A stretch of 64,000 nt of DNA from NCBI GenBank assembly GCA_027676805.1, contig JAQENU010000003.1, positions 192,265-256,264 on the forward strand. Reading direction: 5' to 3'. The DNA is from Coprobacillaceae bacterium UN01-12pH3A (lineage in GTDB: Bacteria > Bacillota_I > Bacilli_A > Erysipelotrichales > Coprobacillaceae). The notes under the pieces were generated by a model that ran no database searches, was not told the origin of the DNA, and saw only the letters and a list, made by a program, of their open reading frames with translations. The translations under genes and the position numbers were made by a program. Positions 33,426 through 43,012 of the stretch are shown in pieces; positions within the stretch are counted from its first letter, which is position 1, and each line of letters starts with the position of its first letter.

Positions 33426-33534
33426 CTGATCCTAAATCTAATAAGATTTTTCGCACTTTTTCTTTTAATGTTTTTGGTACTGCGTTAAATTCTAACTTTC
33501 CATCTAAAATACGATATGCTAAAAATTCAGCCAT
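33409..33534 (-). CDS. XkdX/CD1375-like small tail protein, 41 residues
   Basis: The short frame starts with a TAATG overlap on the preceding gene and a GGAGGTGG site. The sequence LAYRILDGKLEFNAVP and VRKILLDLG matches the pattern of the tiny XkdX/CD1375 proteins that sit between tail fibre and holin genes in Bacillota phages. Confidence 0.65.
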   Translation of the reverse strand: MAEFLAYRILDGKLEFNAVPKTLKEKVRKILLDLGSEELAK

Positions 33535-33809
33535 TATTCCACCTCCTTTGCTTTTAGTTCTTCTACTGTGGGCATGATGTATGTGTCAGATACACTAGCA
33601 AAGGCAATATATACTTCATCATCTTTTGTAAACTGATGGTATTTTCCAATTTGTTTGGTAATTTCATTAAATACGTCTTGTGCTTGTATTTTGCTTTCAT
33701 ACTTTCCTAATTCAGTCCATCCATGTTTTAATGATCGACCTTTGAGCATTATCGGTTTGGTTACAGGAATATATTTCCTTCGATCCTGCGTTATAATATA
33801 CAATTCCAT
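33534..33809 (-). CDS. Hypothetical phage protein, 91 residues
   Basis: Between the tail fibre and holin genes. Beta-rich start (LYIITQDRRKYIPV) and a helical end. No recognised family; position suggests a tail-fibre accessory or assembly factor. Confidence 0.6.
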   Translation of the reverse strand: MELYIITQDRRKYIPVTKPIMLKGRSLKHGWTELGKYESKIQAQDVFNEITKQIGKYHQFTKDDEVYIAFASVSDTYIMPTVEELKAKEVE

Positions 33810-34121
33810 CTATTCCCCTCCCAACATTAACATAATAACTTCCTGTAAGGCGTCCCCTTGCCTTTTTAATTCTTCCTGTATAGATTCTAATGGATCCGGA
33901 TCATAAATTATTGGGTCTAATACAAAAGACCCATTCACATATTTATACCGATCTGCCACCCTCGAAAACTCTATATAGGGCAAAGGCAAATCTTTTCTTA
34001 TTACTTTTACAATTGTATCGGTTGTTAAATAGGAACAGTCCATCGCAATAATTCTGTTTTCGTTATCTAATTGAAGAACTGTTTCTATTTCATTTTCATC
34101 ATAAAATGGTAAATTATCCAT
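33810..34121 (-). CDS. Hypothetical phage tail-fibre-associated protein, 103 residues
   Basis: Begins behind AAGGAGG directly after the collar-domain fibre. Acidic N-terminus, a DPIIYDPDPLES linker and a C-terminal helix (ELKRQGDALQEVIMLML). Similar position and shape to XkdW-type proteins, but no clear match. Confidence 0.6.
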   Translation of the reverse strand: MDNLPFYDENEIETVLQLDNENRIIAMDCSYLTTDTIVKVIRKDLPLPYIEFSRVADRYKYVNGSFVLDPIIYDPDPLESIQEELKRQGDALQEVIMLMLGGE

Positions 34122-34133
34122 TATTTAACCTCC

Positions 34134-36269
34134 TTAGTATTTGATAATGTAGTTTAAAACTATATAGGGCTGTAAGTTATTGTGTGCAGCGCCGCCGCCA
34201 CTATTTCCAATGCTCGTGCTTGCTGTATGGGCATGTGCTCCATTGCTGTTAACAGTTATAGTATGACTATGCGCCCCATTACTGGCAGCCGTTCCACTAA
34301 CTGTATGCGTATGGGTTCCGGCTCTGTCACAATCTATTCCCTGTGGATAGGCTCCACTAGCGCCATCATGCTCATAATCACTTCGAGAATAACTGCTACC
34401 ACTGCCAGCTGTTACAATCTGTGGATGGCTGTGATAACCCGAACTGGCAGCACTACCGCTTACTGTATGGGTATGTGATCCGGTACTATTACTACTCGCA
34501 CTATGATTATGCGCTCCAGCACTATTAACGGTAGTGTTTGCACTGTGATTATGTGCTGGAATTTGACTTAAAGTAAGAGCGACTGTCTTAGTTCCCCCAG
34601 TCGTTCCAAGTGCTTTAAAATCATTATCCGAGGTATTTAGTCCTACTGGCACACGCCCTCTTAAATCCGGTAAGTTAAAAGTTGTACTTCCATCACCGCT
34701 ACCATACTTTGTACTTATCACATCAAATAGATTTGCGTAGGTAGTTCTACTTACAGCCTGTCCTTGACATAATAAATACCCATTAGGTGCTGTTTCTCCG
34801 GCAAATTGATTAATTACACCTGGAGGAGTGACATCGTCTTGTGTAAGGATATTTTTTGTTTCTGTTCCATTATTCCAAACAGGTTTTACAGAACTTTTTA
34901 ATTGCAATGGCACTTCCGCCGATCCGACGATCGCATTATCGTTTGCGCCCATACACAAAATACTAAGCGGCGTTCCTCCTGTTGTTTTTTTTGCCGTTAC
35001 ATACACTGCATTTCCTAAATTTAAGTTCCCTGTTAATTCTCCACCTGCTTCTGTAAGAAATTTCTTTTTTTCTGATCCATTTTCCCAAGTTGGTACTGTG
35101 GCACTTCTAATTTTCATGGATAATTCAGGCGATCCTACCAACACATTGTTATCACTATATACGCACAAAATAGTTAGACTTCTACCTGCAAGCGTTATCC
35201 CTTTTATTGTTTTACCGTTTGCAAAAGCAACATCTCCGGAAAATGTCCCACCGCTCTTTAACATATAATTAGCAAGATCAGGATTGTTCAGATCAATCCC
35301 TTCTCCCCATGTTCCATCGGAATGTTTGAAAAATATTGTTGTGCCTTCCCATTTATGTTCGGGAATAAATTCGCCGGCATCCAGCGCGCGTTTATACTCT
35401 TCTAAATTTAAAGTTAAAGCATTCTGCATTTCACTAGCTTTAGTTTGTTGTTGATCCGCCGTTGTTTGTTGACTTTCAGCATTTGTGATCAAAGAATTAA
35501 CCACCTCTTGCTGCCTAGTGGCTTCGCTTTGCAAATTGGTGGTATTGGTTTGTTGCTGCTGTGCTAGGTCTTGCTGTTCAATAGCTGTTTCTTGTTGCTG
35601 TTGTGCTTCCGAGATTAATTCTTCTACTTTAGATTGTTGTTCTGTGATTGTTTCTTGTTGTTGCTCTGAAGTTCCAATAAGATTATTAACCGCTTCCTGT
35701 TGCCGTTCAGCTTCCGCTTGTTGTCTCTCCGCCTCCGACTGTTGTTTTTTTGCTTCTGCTTGCATATCTCCGGCGTTTTTCTGTTGCTGCTCTGCTGTCT
35801 TCTGTTGTTCGCTAGCGATTTCCTGTTGTTTGCCAGCTTCCGTGATCAATTCTTGCAACGGTGCATCGTATTCATTTTTCACAATTTCTCTGATCAGCGC
35901 CTGTAAGATTTCCGTTTCTGTAGGACCATGCTTGATAAAATCTTGTTTTAAAGATTGCCCAATACAAAACTTTACCGGTTCTAATGTAAACTTAGCATTA
36001 TCTTTTATAACGGCAGCTTGCACATACAATGGACCTTCACGTTTGAACGCTTCAGCCGGTAATGTTATTAAGCTGGTTGTACTGTCGAACAGAATAGGCA
36101 CTGCTTTGGGTTGGGTATAACTATAACCACAAAACCATAACCAGCTGTAGCCATCATATTTGCCATCGAAAGAAACTTCTAGCTGCAAATTCTCTGCATA
36201 CTGGTTAGCAATGTTGGTGTTATCGGTTGTCAAGAAATCCTCTATTTGATTAATTTTTCCTACGATCAT
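34134..36269 (-). CDS. Tail fibre with Gln-rich coiled coil, collar domain and His-rich spike
   Basis: The 711-residue protein has (1) a BppU-like baseplate N-terminus of about 130 residues; (2) a Gln/Glu-rich coiled coil (about 145-285) with repeated EQQ units; (3) beta-rich modules with paired SGDVAF/TGNLNL repeats; (4) a tail collar domain (GYLLCQGQAVSRTTYANLF, later LPDLRGRVPVGL) near 505-560; (5) a C-terminal region rich in HNH and HTHTVSG repeats (about 580-700). The His-x-His repeats resemble metal-binding trimeric fibre tips such as T4 gp12. Likely a receptor-binding protein. Confidence 0.85.
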   Translation of the reverse strand: MIVGKINQIEDFLTTDNTNIANQYAENLQLEVSFDGKYDGYSWLWFCGYSYTQPKAVPILFDSTTSLITLPAEAFKREGPLYVQAAVIKDNAKFTLEPVKFCIGQSLKQDFIKHGPTETEILQALIREIVKNEYDAPLQELITEAGKQQEIASEQQKTAEQQQKNAGDMQAEAKKQQSEAERQQAEAERQQEAVNNLIGTSEQQQETITEQQSKVEELISEAQQQQETAIEQQDLAQQQQTNTTNLQSEATRQQEVVNSLITNAESQQTTADQQQTKASEMQNALTLNLEEYKRALDAGEFIPEHKWEGTTIFFKHSDGTWGEGIDLNNPDLANYMLKSGGTFSGDVAFANGKTIKGITLAGRSLTILCVYSDNNVLVGSPELSMKIRSATVPTWENGSEKKKFLTEAGGELTGNLNLGNAVYVTAKKTTGGTPLSILCMGANDNAIVGSAEVPLQLKSSVKPVWNNGTETKNILTQDDVTPPGVINQFAGETAPNGYLLCQGQAVSRTTYANLFDVISTKYGSGDGSTTFNLPDLRGRVPVGLNTSDNDFKALGTTGGTKTVALTLSQIPAHNHSANTTVNSAGAHNHSASSNSTGSHTHTVSGSAASSGYHSHPQIVTAGSGSSYSRSDYEHDGASGAYPQGIDCDRAGTHTHTVSGTAASNGAHSHTITVNSNGAHAHTASTSIGNSGGGAAHNNLQPYIVLNYIIKY

Positions 36270-38212
36270 TTAATCACCTCCTCTAATCGTTTTTCTAAGG
36301 ATTCAAGGCGTTTTTCTAATGATTGCACTTTCTGTATTGCTGCCAAATACAACACACTATAATCTACAGAATAATATCCATTTTCATCCTGCGACAACAC
36401 ATACTTTTCAAAAGGATCTCCGATAAAGTCTTGCGCAATCACTCCAATTTTATTTTTTTGACCACTTATATAATCAAATTGTTTAATCTTTACTCTATCA
36501 ATTAAATTTTCTAAGTGGGTATCGATTATATTTTCTTTAAGGCGTTTATCTGAAGTAACAGTTATTTGATAACTACTAAAAGTATTATCTTTGCTGACAT
36601 GAAGCATATTTTTCAGTTGACCATTACTATCATAAACATCCAAATAAATACTCTCAATGTTTGCATCTACTACTGTATTATATCCTCCAAATTGATTTGA
36701 TAAAGATGCGGATCCTTTTCCTAAAATACGTATCGATCCATTCTCACCAATTTTAGAGAATCGAATACCTATATCTTTTAAAAAGTTGATATACTTTCTC
36801 CCAGCATACTCAGAATCTTGATTCTGCCCAACATAAATATTATCTCCAACGGTCAAATCCGTTCCAACATTAATAGCGGTCTCTCCGGTAATGGTTCCCC
36901 CTTTTATATTAACTCCTTCAACATTAATCGCCTTTAAAGTTCCTGCTGTGATAAAATCAGCGTTAAACTTCCCGTCTATAGTCCATGCTGATACATACGG
37001 TCCTTGCCACCCTTGTTGACTAAAAGCAATCCCACCAAGGTTAATCCGGATGCAATATTTTGCTGTCTCTTTTGGTAGCTTATCCAAAACATAGATTTCA
37101 TTTTCACCGACTATAACATGCCCTTTAGTCGCCCAACTATTAATGAGTTCTGTTGCCGCTTGTTGGGCTTGTTGAAGAAAACTTTGAGTTTTTTTATCTA
37201 AATCTTTAATGTCTCCGGAATTGGAAGTAACGACGCTTTCTAAATTTATAGGATTTGTACTTAATGTAATTTTATTATCTTCCGGCTTAAATGGATAAAT
37301 AATGTATTTTACTATTCGATGTCGAACGCGTTTATTACGTTTTCGGTCCACATAATCCACCAAGTCACGAACATTAAAATTATACATATAATATTCATCT
37401 TCTTTTAACTTTGCTAAATCGATAATGTCGAGATCGAATGCTTCAATTGGTTTAGAATATTTCTCTAATTCTTGCTGACAATAGTCCAACAAATTTTTTG
37501 GAACAGTAAATCGATCATCACGAATAATCTTAGAAATAATTCTATTTTTATAAGATAAATTTTCTACATAGTTTTTACCGTTATTGATAGATGCAAAGTT
37601 GACAGTATTACCAGTTTCATCATCTGTTTTACCAAAGCCATATATTCTTGTGACTAAGTCATAAGAATCAGCGGTGTAGGAACTCTTTTTTAAATTTACT
37701 TGTTCAGAAATAAATAGTCCTTTATAGGGCGTTTCATCGGGATAACTAAAATAAACAATACGGTTTACATTATCAAAATCTAAATAACATTCAAATATTC
37801 CGCTTATCTCAATCAAAATATCCAGCTTTGTCACATCTTCCATTTCAATTGTTTTTCGTTTTAAACTGCTTGTTCCGGATACGGTCCATTTTGTACCGTT
37901 CAAAATTGAACGAATCAATTCTAACTCTGTTGCACTTTCGCTTTTATAAGATTCGTAGATGCTTTCTTTTAATTCATCCCGATCTAAGCTGCAAACAATC
38001 TCCGCTTGATCTCGATCCTCATTAATCTCTTTAACTAAATACCATAGATCTTCATAAAAAATAGATGTTTCATTTTCTATTTTTTCATAAAGATCACTAT
38101 AAGGACTAATGTTAAACCCTAGCGTTTTAGTTCCATCTTCATTAATTTCAAGATATAAAGAGGATGGATCAATATCTTTATCTAAATATTCCCCTGTTTT
38201 CAATTTCAACAT
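36266..38212 (-). CDS. Tail-associated protein (Tal/endopeptidase type) with S74 chaperone
   Basis: About 648 residues. The first 350 resemble the prophage tail protein (Tal, gp27-like hub) family; a beta-rich fibre part follows with IKGGTITGETAINVGTDLTV. The C-terminus has the intramolecular chaperone signature SDKRLKENI and IGVIAQDF, then a coiled coil (LEKRLESLEKRLEE). S74 chaperones trimerise the fibre and cut themselves off at the Ser of SDKR. The start at 38,212 follows AAAGGAGG. Confidence 0.85.
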   Translation of the reverse strand: MLKLKTGEYLDKDIDPSSLYLEINEDGTKTLGFNISPYSDLYEKIENETSIFYEDLWYLVKEINEDRDQAEIVCSLDRDELKESIYESYKSESATELELIRSILNGTKWTVSGTSSLKRKTIEMEDVTKLDILIEISGIFECYLDFDNVNRIVYFSYPDETPYKGLFISEQVNLKKSSYTADSYDLVTRIYGFGKTDDETGNTVNFASINNGKNYVENLSYKNRIISKIIRDDRFTVPKNLLDYCQQELEKYSKPIEAFDLDIIDLAKLKEDEYYMYNFNVRDLVDYVDRKRNKRVRHRIVKYIIYPFKPEDNKITLSTNPINLESVVTSNSGDIKDLDKKTQSFLQQAQQAATELINSWATKGHVIVGENEIYVLDKLPKETAKYCIRINLGGIAFSQQGWQGPYVSAWTIDGKFNADFITAGTLKAINVEGVNIKGGTITGETAINVGTDLTVGDNIYVGQNQDSEYAGRKYINFLKDIGIRFSKIGENGSIRILGKGSASLSNQFGGYNTVVDANIESIYLDVYDSNGQLKNMLHVSKDNTFSSYQITVTSDKRLKENIIDTHLENLIDRVKIKQFDYISGQKNKIGVIAQDFIGDPFEKYVLSQDENGYYSVDYSVLYLAAIQKVQSLEKRLESLEKRLEEVIK

Positions 38213-38213
38213 A

Positions 38214-38939
38214 TCAATACCTCCTTTCGTACTCAATACGAACATTTATCTTTTCGTTAGGTAAATGAATTTTTAGATTACCATTCATAATTGGAAATAA
38301 ATCTATTTCAATATCTTTTAATTGTAATTTATCATTTTTCCATATCTTGAATTTCTTTGAATCAATCACCAAAACATCTCCTTTGTTTAAATGCTGTAGA
38401 CGAATATGACTGTTTATCATCCTTAAATAAAAAGGATCATTGTATTCCAACCTTAATGTGTAATCGTCTGTACTCTCTTGTACTTTTAAATATAGATATA
38501 TAAAAGTAGGCATCGGACTATCTATAAATAAATCTGTCTCCAATTGGCTTATTGTATGTTTAATATGATCAGAGTAAATCTCCGCATCATACACAATTTG
38601 AATTTGATAAGTATTAGCATTTATAACTTCATATTCATAATTTGAAATAGTCGCATGATATAAAAATAGACTATCCGAAAATGAATAGTCTACTCGGTCA
38701 AGGCATCTTGCTAAAGACACCATTTTCTCTAATGTTTTAACTAAGAACGTCACTGTCAAACGATATGGTTCATAATCCGCTTTAATATATTGATTCGTCA
38801 TTCCATAGTGAGTGGGATATGAACGTGAATTGACTGATCCAAATTCACAATCGTAACCGAAGAATTCTGCTTCAAACAAGGAAAGGTCAATCCGATCATT
38901 CTCTTTTTGAATCTTTATTTTAACATCGTGATCTAACAT
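38214..38939 (-). CDS. Distal tail protein (Dit)
   Basis: A 241-residue siphovirus tail component between the tape measure and the Tal protein, as expected for Dit, which forms the ring joining tail tube and baseplate. The N-terminal part has EFFGYDCEFGSVNSRSY and later beta-rich sections. Identification rests on position and size plus general pattern. Confidence 0.8.
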   Translation of the reverse strand: MLDHDVKIKIQKENDRIDLSLFEAEFFGYDCEFGSVNSRSYPTHYGMTNQYIKADYEPYRLTVTFLVKTLEKMVSLARCLDRVDYSFSDSLFLYHATISNYEYEVINANTYQIQIVYDAEIYSDHIKHTISQLETDLFIDSPMPTFIYLYLKVQESTDDYTLRLEYNDPFYLRMINSHIRLQHLNKGDVLVIDSKKFKIWKNDKLQLKDIEIDLFPIMNGNLKIHLPNEKINVRIEYERRY

Positions 38940-41146
38940 TATGTTTTTCCCAACCTCCTTGCGTTTAAAGCAATCTTTTTACTCACCTTATCTACAATAC
39001 CAAACTCAGCAACATGGATAGGCATCGTTAAATACAAGATATACTCCGGTTCCTGAACATTCATGCTATTAAGTCGATCAGAAAGTAAGTTTGCAAGTGG
39101 TGTTAGTGTTCGGTCGTTCAATGGTAAGGCATATTCGTCTCCCGCTTCTCCTACTCCACTTAATACAGTAGGTCCTCTAAAAAAACCACCGTTTGCATAC
39201 CAATTAATACCTAAACTTGGAATTTTACCTTTCAGCAAGTCTCCGATATGCCATCCTGCAGGTTTTACATCAAAATGCGGTAATGGTATATGTGGCCATT
39301 GAATATTAAAACTAAAGAACCCAACAATAGCATCAATCGCATTTCCCACCAATTCTTTAGCACCATTTATCTTTTCGTCAATACTATTTTTAATATCACC
39401 GAATGTTTGTGTAACACTTTGCCATAATTCGCTCGCTTTTTGTTTTACAGTGTCCCAATTTTTATATAAAAGAACTCCTGCTGCGACTAATCCAGTGACC
39501 GCTGCAACTGCAATCCCTATTGGACTAGTTAGAAAGACTAATGCTCCGCCCAAAGCAGTGGAAGCGGTCGTTCCTGCCGCAGCGCTTACCGTCATAAAAT
39601 CTAAAACTCCGTTATAAATTGCAACTGCTGCAGTAGCAGTACCAAAGACTATGGCTCCAGCTCCTAACCCAATAGCTAATGCTTCAATCACATCTTTATT
39701 CTTAGTCACGAAATCTAACATCCCGGATAAGGCAGGCAATACAAACGTTTGTACGGCACCGCCTATATCTTGTTCAAATCCACGCTTTAATGTCTCTAAT
39801 TGCGTGATTACATCGTCGTAACGGATTTCTTTGATTTTATTCATAGAAGATATATTTGAATCAAAAATATTGTCCATGTCGCTTAATGCTTGAACACCTG
39901 TAGCCCCTAAATCTTCAAACATCGTTCCATACATCGATGCCCCTAATACAAACTGGGTATTTGTATCGGATACATTAAATAATGCTTGATTAATTTCCTC
40001 AAAGGCTTGTTTTCCGACCTCCCCGCCTTGTGCGAAACGATTTTTCACATCATCTACGTTCAATCCTAATTGCGTTAACGCTTCATCGGCAGTACCGTCT
40101 TTGATACGAATTGCAAATTCTTTAACGGCATCTCCTAATTTATCTACACTAAAGGTTCCGGCATTTGTCCCATTCATCAGAACGTTGAACATTTCATCCG
40201 CATCTAACCCAATTTGTTTAAAATGTACGGAATACTCGTTGATAACATCTAATAAATCCCCATTTTTATTCAATCCGTTTTGCGCGCCTTGCACAATTAA
40301 ATTAAAAGATTCGTCTGACGTTAAACCAAACTGGCTCATCAACATATTTACAGAACGAATGGATTCCGAATAATCAAGATCAAAAGTATCTCTTAAAGCA
40401 ATGGCATTTTTTGTGACATTAACCAGTTCATCACCGTCCATATCTCCCATTTGTGTCGATACTTCTTTAATAGCAGAAGAAATATCTTGAAAGTTTTCAC
40501 CATAACCAGCTCGGTACACTTCATCAAGGACTGATCTTAGATTCGTTAAAGGTTCACCTGTAGCCCCTAAAGAAGAACTTAAATCTTTTACCGAATCATT
40601 CATTTCCATGAAATTTCCGATAACTAATTGCGAAACCTGTTCGATACCTTCTTTGATAGCGTCTGCAGCTAAATTAGCTTTTAAAACATCACCAAAAGTC
40701 GTTGTCTCTTTTCCGGTTTCTTGAAGCGATTCGCCTAAATCATCTACCGCTACATCTAAATCTTTCGTATAGTCTTGTTGCTCTCGCATTTTATTGTTAG
40801 TATCACGAATTTCATTTTGAATGGCTGCTTGCTGTGTTTTAGTATTAATTAAAGCATTATTCAAATTATAGTATTCTTTACTGTTTTTTCCTAATGTAGT
40901 TTCAGCTTCTTTTAGTGCCTTTTCTAACAATCGTATTTTTTCAGATGTATTCCCGGATTCTTGTTTTAAAAGATTTTGACGTTGAGAAAGCAGATCCACA
41001 TTATCCGCATTTCCTTTTAATTCTACAGCGTTTAATTTTAATTCCGATCGAAGGGTTTTATTTGATAAATCCATTTCTTTAATACCCGCATTATATTGGC
41101 TGGTATTTGCAATAAAATCAATTTGCGCTTGTGTTTTTCTTGCCAC
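38939..41146 (-). CDS. Tail tape measure protein, TP901 family
   Basis: The 735-residue protein has a coiled-coil start (TLRSELKLNAVELKG), the TP901 tape-measure core (about 200-420: FGLTSDESFNLIVQGAQNG, VDKLGDAVKEFAIRI), two hydrophobic stretches (about 490-565) and a C-terminus with HIPLPHFDVKPAGW and GEAGDEYALPL. It fixes tail length; at 735 residues the tail would be around 100 nm by the usual proportion. The start is GTG at 41,146 behind GGAGG. Confidence 0.93.
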   Translation of the reverse strand: MARKTQAQIDFIANTSQYNAGIKEMDLSNKTLRSELKLNAVELKGNADNVDLLSQRQNLLKQESGNTSEKIRLLEKALKEAETTLGKNSKEYYNLNNALINTKTQQAAIQNEIRDTNNKMREQQDYTKDLDVAVDDLGESLQETGKETTTFGDVLKANLAADAIKEGIEQVSQLVIGNFMEMNDSVKDLSSSLGATGEPLTNLRSVLDEVYRAGYGENFQDISSAIKEVSTQMGDMDGDELVNVTKNAIALRDTFDLDYSESIRSVNMLMSQFGLTSDESFNLIVQGAQNGLNKNGDLLDVINEYSVHFKQIGLDADEMFNVLMNGTNAGTFSVDKLGDAVKEFAIRIKDGTADEALTQLGLNVDDVKNRFAQGGEVGKQAFEEINQALFNVSDTNTQFVLGASMYGTMFEDLGATGVQALSDMDNIFDSNISSMNKIKEIRYDDVITQLETLKRGFEQDIGGAVQTFVLPALSGMLDFVTKNKDVIEALAIGLGAGAIVFGTATAAVAIYNGVLDFMTVSAAAGTTASTALGGALVFLTSPIGIAVAAVTGLVAAGVLLYKNWDTVKQKASELWQSVTQTFGDIKNSIDEKINGAKELVGNAIDAIVGFFSFNIQWPHIPLPHFDVKPAGWHIGDLLKGKIPSLGINWYANGGFFRGPTVLSGVGEAGDEYALPLNDRTLTPLANLLSDRLNSMNVQEPEYILYLTMPIHVAEFGIVDKVSKKIALNARRLGKT

Positions 41147-41147
41147 T

Positions 41148-41689
41148 TTATCCCTCCTTTCTCAGTCGGTTAGTCTCGTATGTGACCCAACTATCATAAG
41201 CTGACTTATTATCTGCTACACCTTTTAAAAATCCGATGTCCGCATTCCAAAATAAATCCTCACTCATTTCTAGTACCAATACATAATACGTATAATAATC
41301 TTCTATATCATATAGCTGAAATTTAGGGATTCGGAATCGCTTTTTATTCTTACGTTTAAACGCATTTTCAAAATTATCATTTCCTACTTTTTTTTAGGTT
41401 GCGTTAACTCCTTTACGGTTTCCATTATATTAGCAATGTCATATTCTGCACGTTCAATAAATGCTTCACTACTCAATACATTATCGTTATCATCGTTGGC
41501 GCAGAGATACCCAATATAAATAATATAAAGGAAATCAAAAATATCCTGTGCGCCATTAAGAATGATCTTATTGTATTTTTCATAGGCAGATTTATTTTTC
41601 TTTCTTAGTGTCGATAGTTTAGAAAATGTAATTTTAACAGGGTAGCTTTCTTGATCATTTAATTGAAATAAATAAGGCGTTGTCTCCAT
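41148..41689 (-). CDS. Tail assembly chaperone, -1 frameshift product (gpGT)
   Basis: The upstream frame ends QPKKK-stop at 41,384. Eight As and a G (slippery run, 41,387-41,395) just before the stop allow a -1 shift into a frame that runs on for 78 codons (NAFKRKNKKRFRIPKFQLY, then EMSEDLFWNADIG) to 41,148, two bases from the tape-measure start. This is the classical G/GT arrangement of siphoviruses. The second frame has no start of its own. Confidence 0.85.
41384..41689 (-). CDS. Tail assembly chaperone, unshifted product (gpG)
   Basis: A 101-residue protein between the major tail protein and the tape measure, helical and acidic near the end. It would coat the tape measure during tail assembly together with the frameshifted form. 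It overlaps the major tail protein stop by one base. Confidence 0.85.
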   Translation of the reverse strand: METTPYLFQLNDQESYPVKITFSKLSTLRKKNKSAYEKYNKIILNGAQDIFDFLYIIYIGYLCANDDNDNVLSSEAFIERAEYDIANIMETVKELTQPKKK

Positions 41690-42252
41690 TAGGCAACCTC
41701 CTTTTTCTCTACAAGATCATAATTAAAGTTTGTCATCCATTTGGTCATCAATTCTTCATCGGTCGTAGGATCAACAATTTTTTCATAAAGACAGTTTCCA
41801 TTAGAATCTGCAGCTAATGAAATTGTCAATTCTACCTCTGCAATTTCTTCACTGGAAGCATCAATTTTTCTTGCCGGTCCAGATGATACCGTGCTATTTG
41901 GATATGCTTTTAGTTTCACGTTATCATCCTCATCCAAGACAACCATTGTAATACACATGGATGGCATTGATCCTGATCCAAAAGACATAACCCCATCTGC
42001 TAAATCTGCATTCTTCATTCCGTGCATAGTATAGTAGGCTTCCAATAACATATGCCCGGTGATTTTTAGTTCACCGCCGCCGCTGTGCTTCGTTTTCTTT
42101 TTGGTCACTACGCCCTTACATTTCTTGGTCAGGATTTTAACTTCCAAAGCCTCTTCACAGGTTCCGATACACCCGGCAGGCATTGAATTTTGATTTCCAA
42201 AATTTAAATTCATTTCTTTAATCGAATATTCACTAAATTCAGTTTGTTGCAT
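41689..42252 (-). CDS. Major tail tube protein
   Basis: The 187-residue protein sits upstream of the tail chaperones and downstream of the connector genes, the fixed position of the tail tube subunit. Beta-rich, with HSGGGELKITGHMLLEAY and DGVMSFGSGSMPSM. Preceded by AGGAGG-like site. Confidence 0.85.
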   Translation of the reverse strand: MQQTEFSEYSIKEMNLNFGNQNSMPAGCIGTCEEALEVKILTKKCKGVVTKKKTKHSGGGELKITGHMLLEAYYTMHGMKNADLADGVMSFGSGSMPSMCITMVVLDEDDNVKLKAYPNSTVSSGPARKIDASSEEIAEVELTISLAADSNGNCLYEKIVDPTTDEELMTKWMTNFNYDLVEKKEVA

Positions 42253-42666
42253 TTATAGTTCCTCCTCTATTTTAATTTTTAGACTCTTTAATAAGCCATC
42301 CACAATATCGTCATACACTTTATCCAATCCTCTATCCATAAATTCTAACGGATTATTTTTCAGTGATGTTCCAACACCTTGATCCGGAAAGTATAGATAA
42401 TTATATTTTTTCTTACTACGAATGCTAAAGCCGAGATTAACAAAATCAGATTGAAAGGGATTACCACTTTTTGCTGGCTTTCCTTTTCCTTTCCATGTCC
42501 TTCCACTTGTTGGAAGTAACAATGTAATTGCCCGAACCCCAATATTAGCACCGATTCCCATAAGATAATCGTTTATTACGTTTTCAGATTCGTCTCCAAA
42601 TTTCGTCATTGCCTCTTGCAATCGGATGATGTCCTCTTGTTTTATTTGGAAGTTAACAGAAGACAT
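42253..42666 (-). CDS. HK97 gp10-like tail completion protein
   Basis: The 137-residue protein has the pattern of HK97 gp10 family proteins: helix EDIIRLQEAMTKFGDE, then TSGRTWKGKGKPAKSGNPF, NYLYFPDQGVGTS and a helical end. Position between connectors and tail tube fits a neck or tail completion factor. Confidence 0.75.
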   Translation of the reverse strand: MSSVNFQIKQEDIIRLQEAMTKFGDESENVINDYLMGIGANIGVRAITLLLPTSGRTWKGKGKPAKSGNPFQSDFVNLGFSIRSKKKYNYLYFPDQGVGTSLKNNPLEFMDRGLDKVYDDIVDGLLKSLKIKIEEEL

Positions 42667-43012
42667 TCTTTTCCTGCTTTGTAAATGTTAAGGTTAAGAT
42701 TTCGACCACATCATCCGATTCCCCTTTTTTGATATAACTATAGGGCATATCTTGTTCCGGAAATTTTAATTTTGTTTCACCGGTAACTTCTTTGATGATC
42801 TTCATGGCTAAATCTTCGTCAATACTGGATTCCCGGCAAATACTGATCTCAAATGTTTGGATTAAATCCTTATTTAATTTACGAATACTTCTGCGGTTAA
42901 ACACAATTACATTCCATCCATTTTCAACAACATAATCATCAGAGCATTTGCCATAGCAAACATGAGGATCAATCTTTTCAAGGCAATTCTTCAATTCGTT
43001 CAATAACGACAT
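42653..43012 (-). CDS. Head-tail joining or tail terminator protein
   Basis: A 119-residue protein in the connector cluster; strands such as GWNVIVFNRRSIRKL and VVEILTLTFTKQE suggest a tail-terminator-like fold. The order of neck genes here places it before the gp10-like gene. Overlaps both neighbours by some bases. Confidence 0.6.
   Translation of the reverse strand: MSLLNELKNCLEKIDPHVCYGKCSDDYVVENGWNVIVFNRRSIRKLNKDLIQTFEISICRESSIDEDLAMKIIKEVTGETKLKFPEQDMPYSYIKKGESDDVVEILTLTFTKQEKNVFC

Noticed and set aside
34182..34478. Plus-strand frame rich in Ser, Thr and Met opposite the His-rich spike
   Set aside because: Also a mirror of repeats in the fibre gene; no start signal.
34200..34560. Regular repeats in the fibre gene as a CRISPR-like array
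   Set aside because: The repeats are coding, of irregular length and encode His-x-His units; no cas genes or uniform spacers occur in the window.
35485..36120. Long plus-strand frame rich in Cys, Ser and Ala opposite the tail fibre
   Set aside because: It is the mirror of the Gln-rich coiled-coil repeats on the minus strand (CAA codons read as TTG/TGT). No ribosome binding site.
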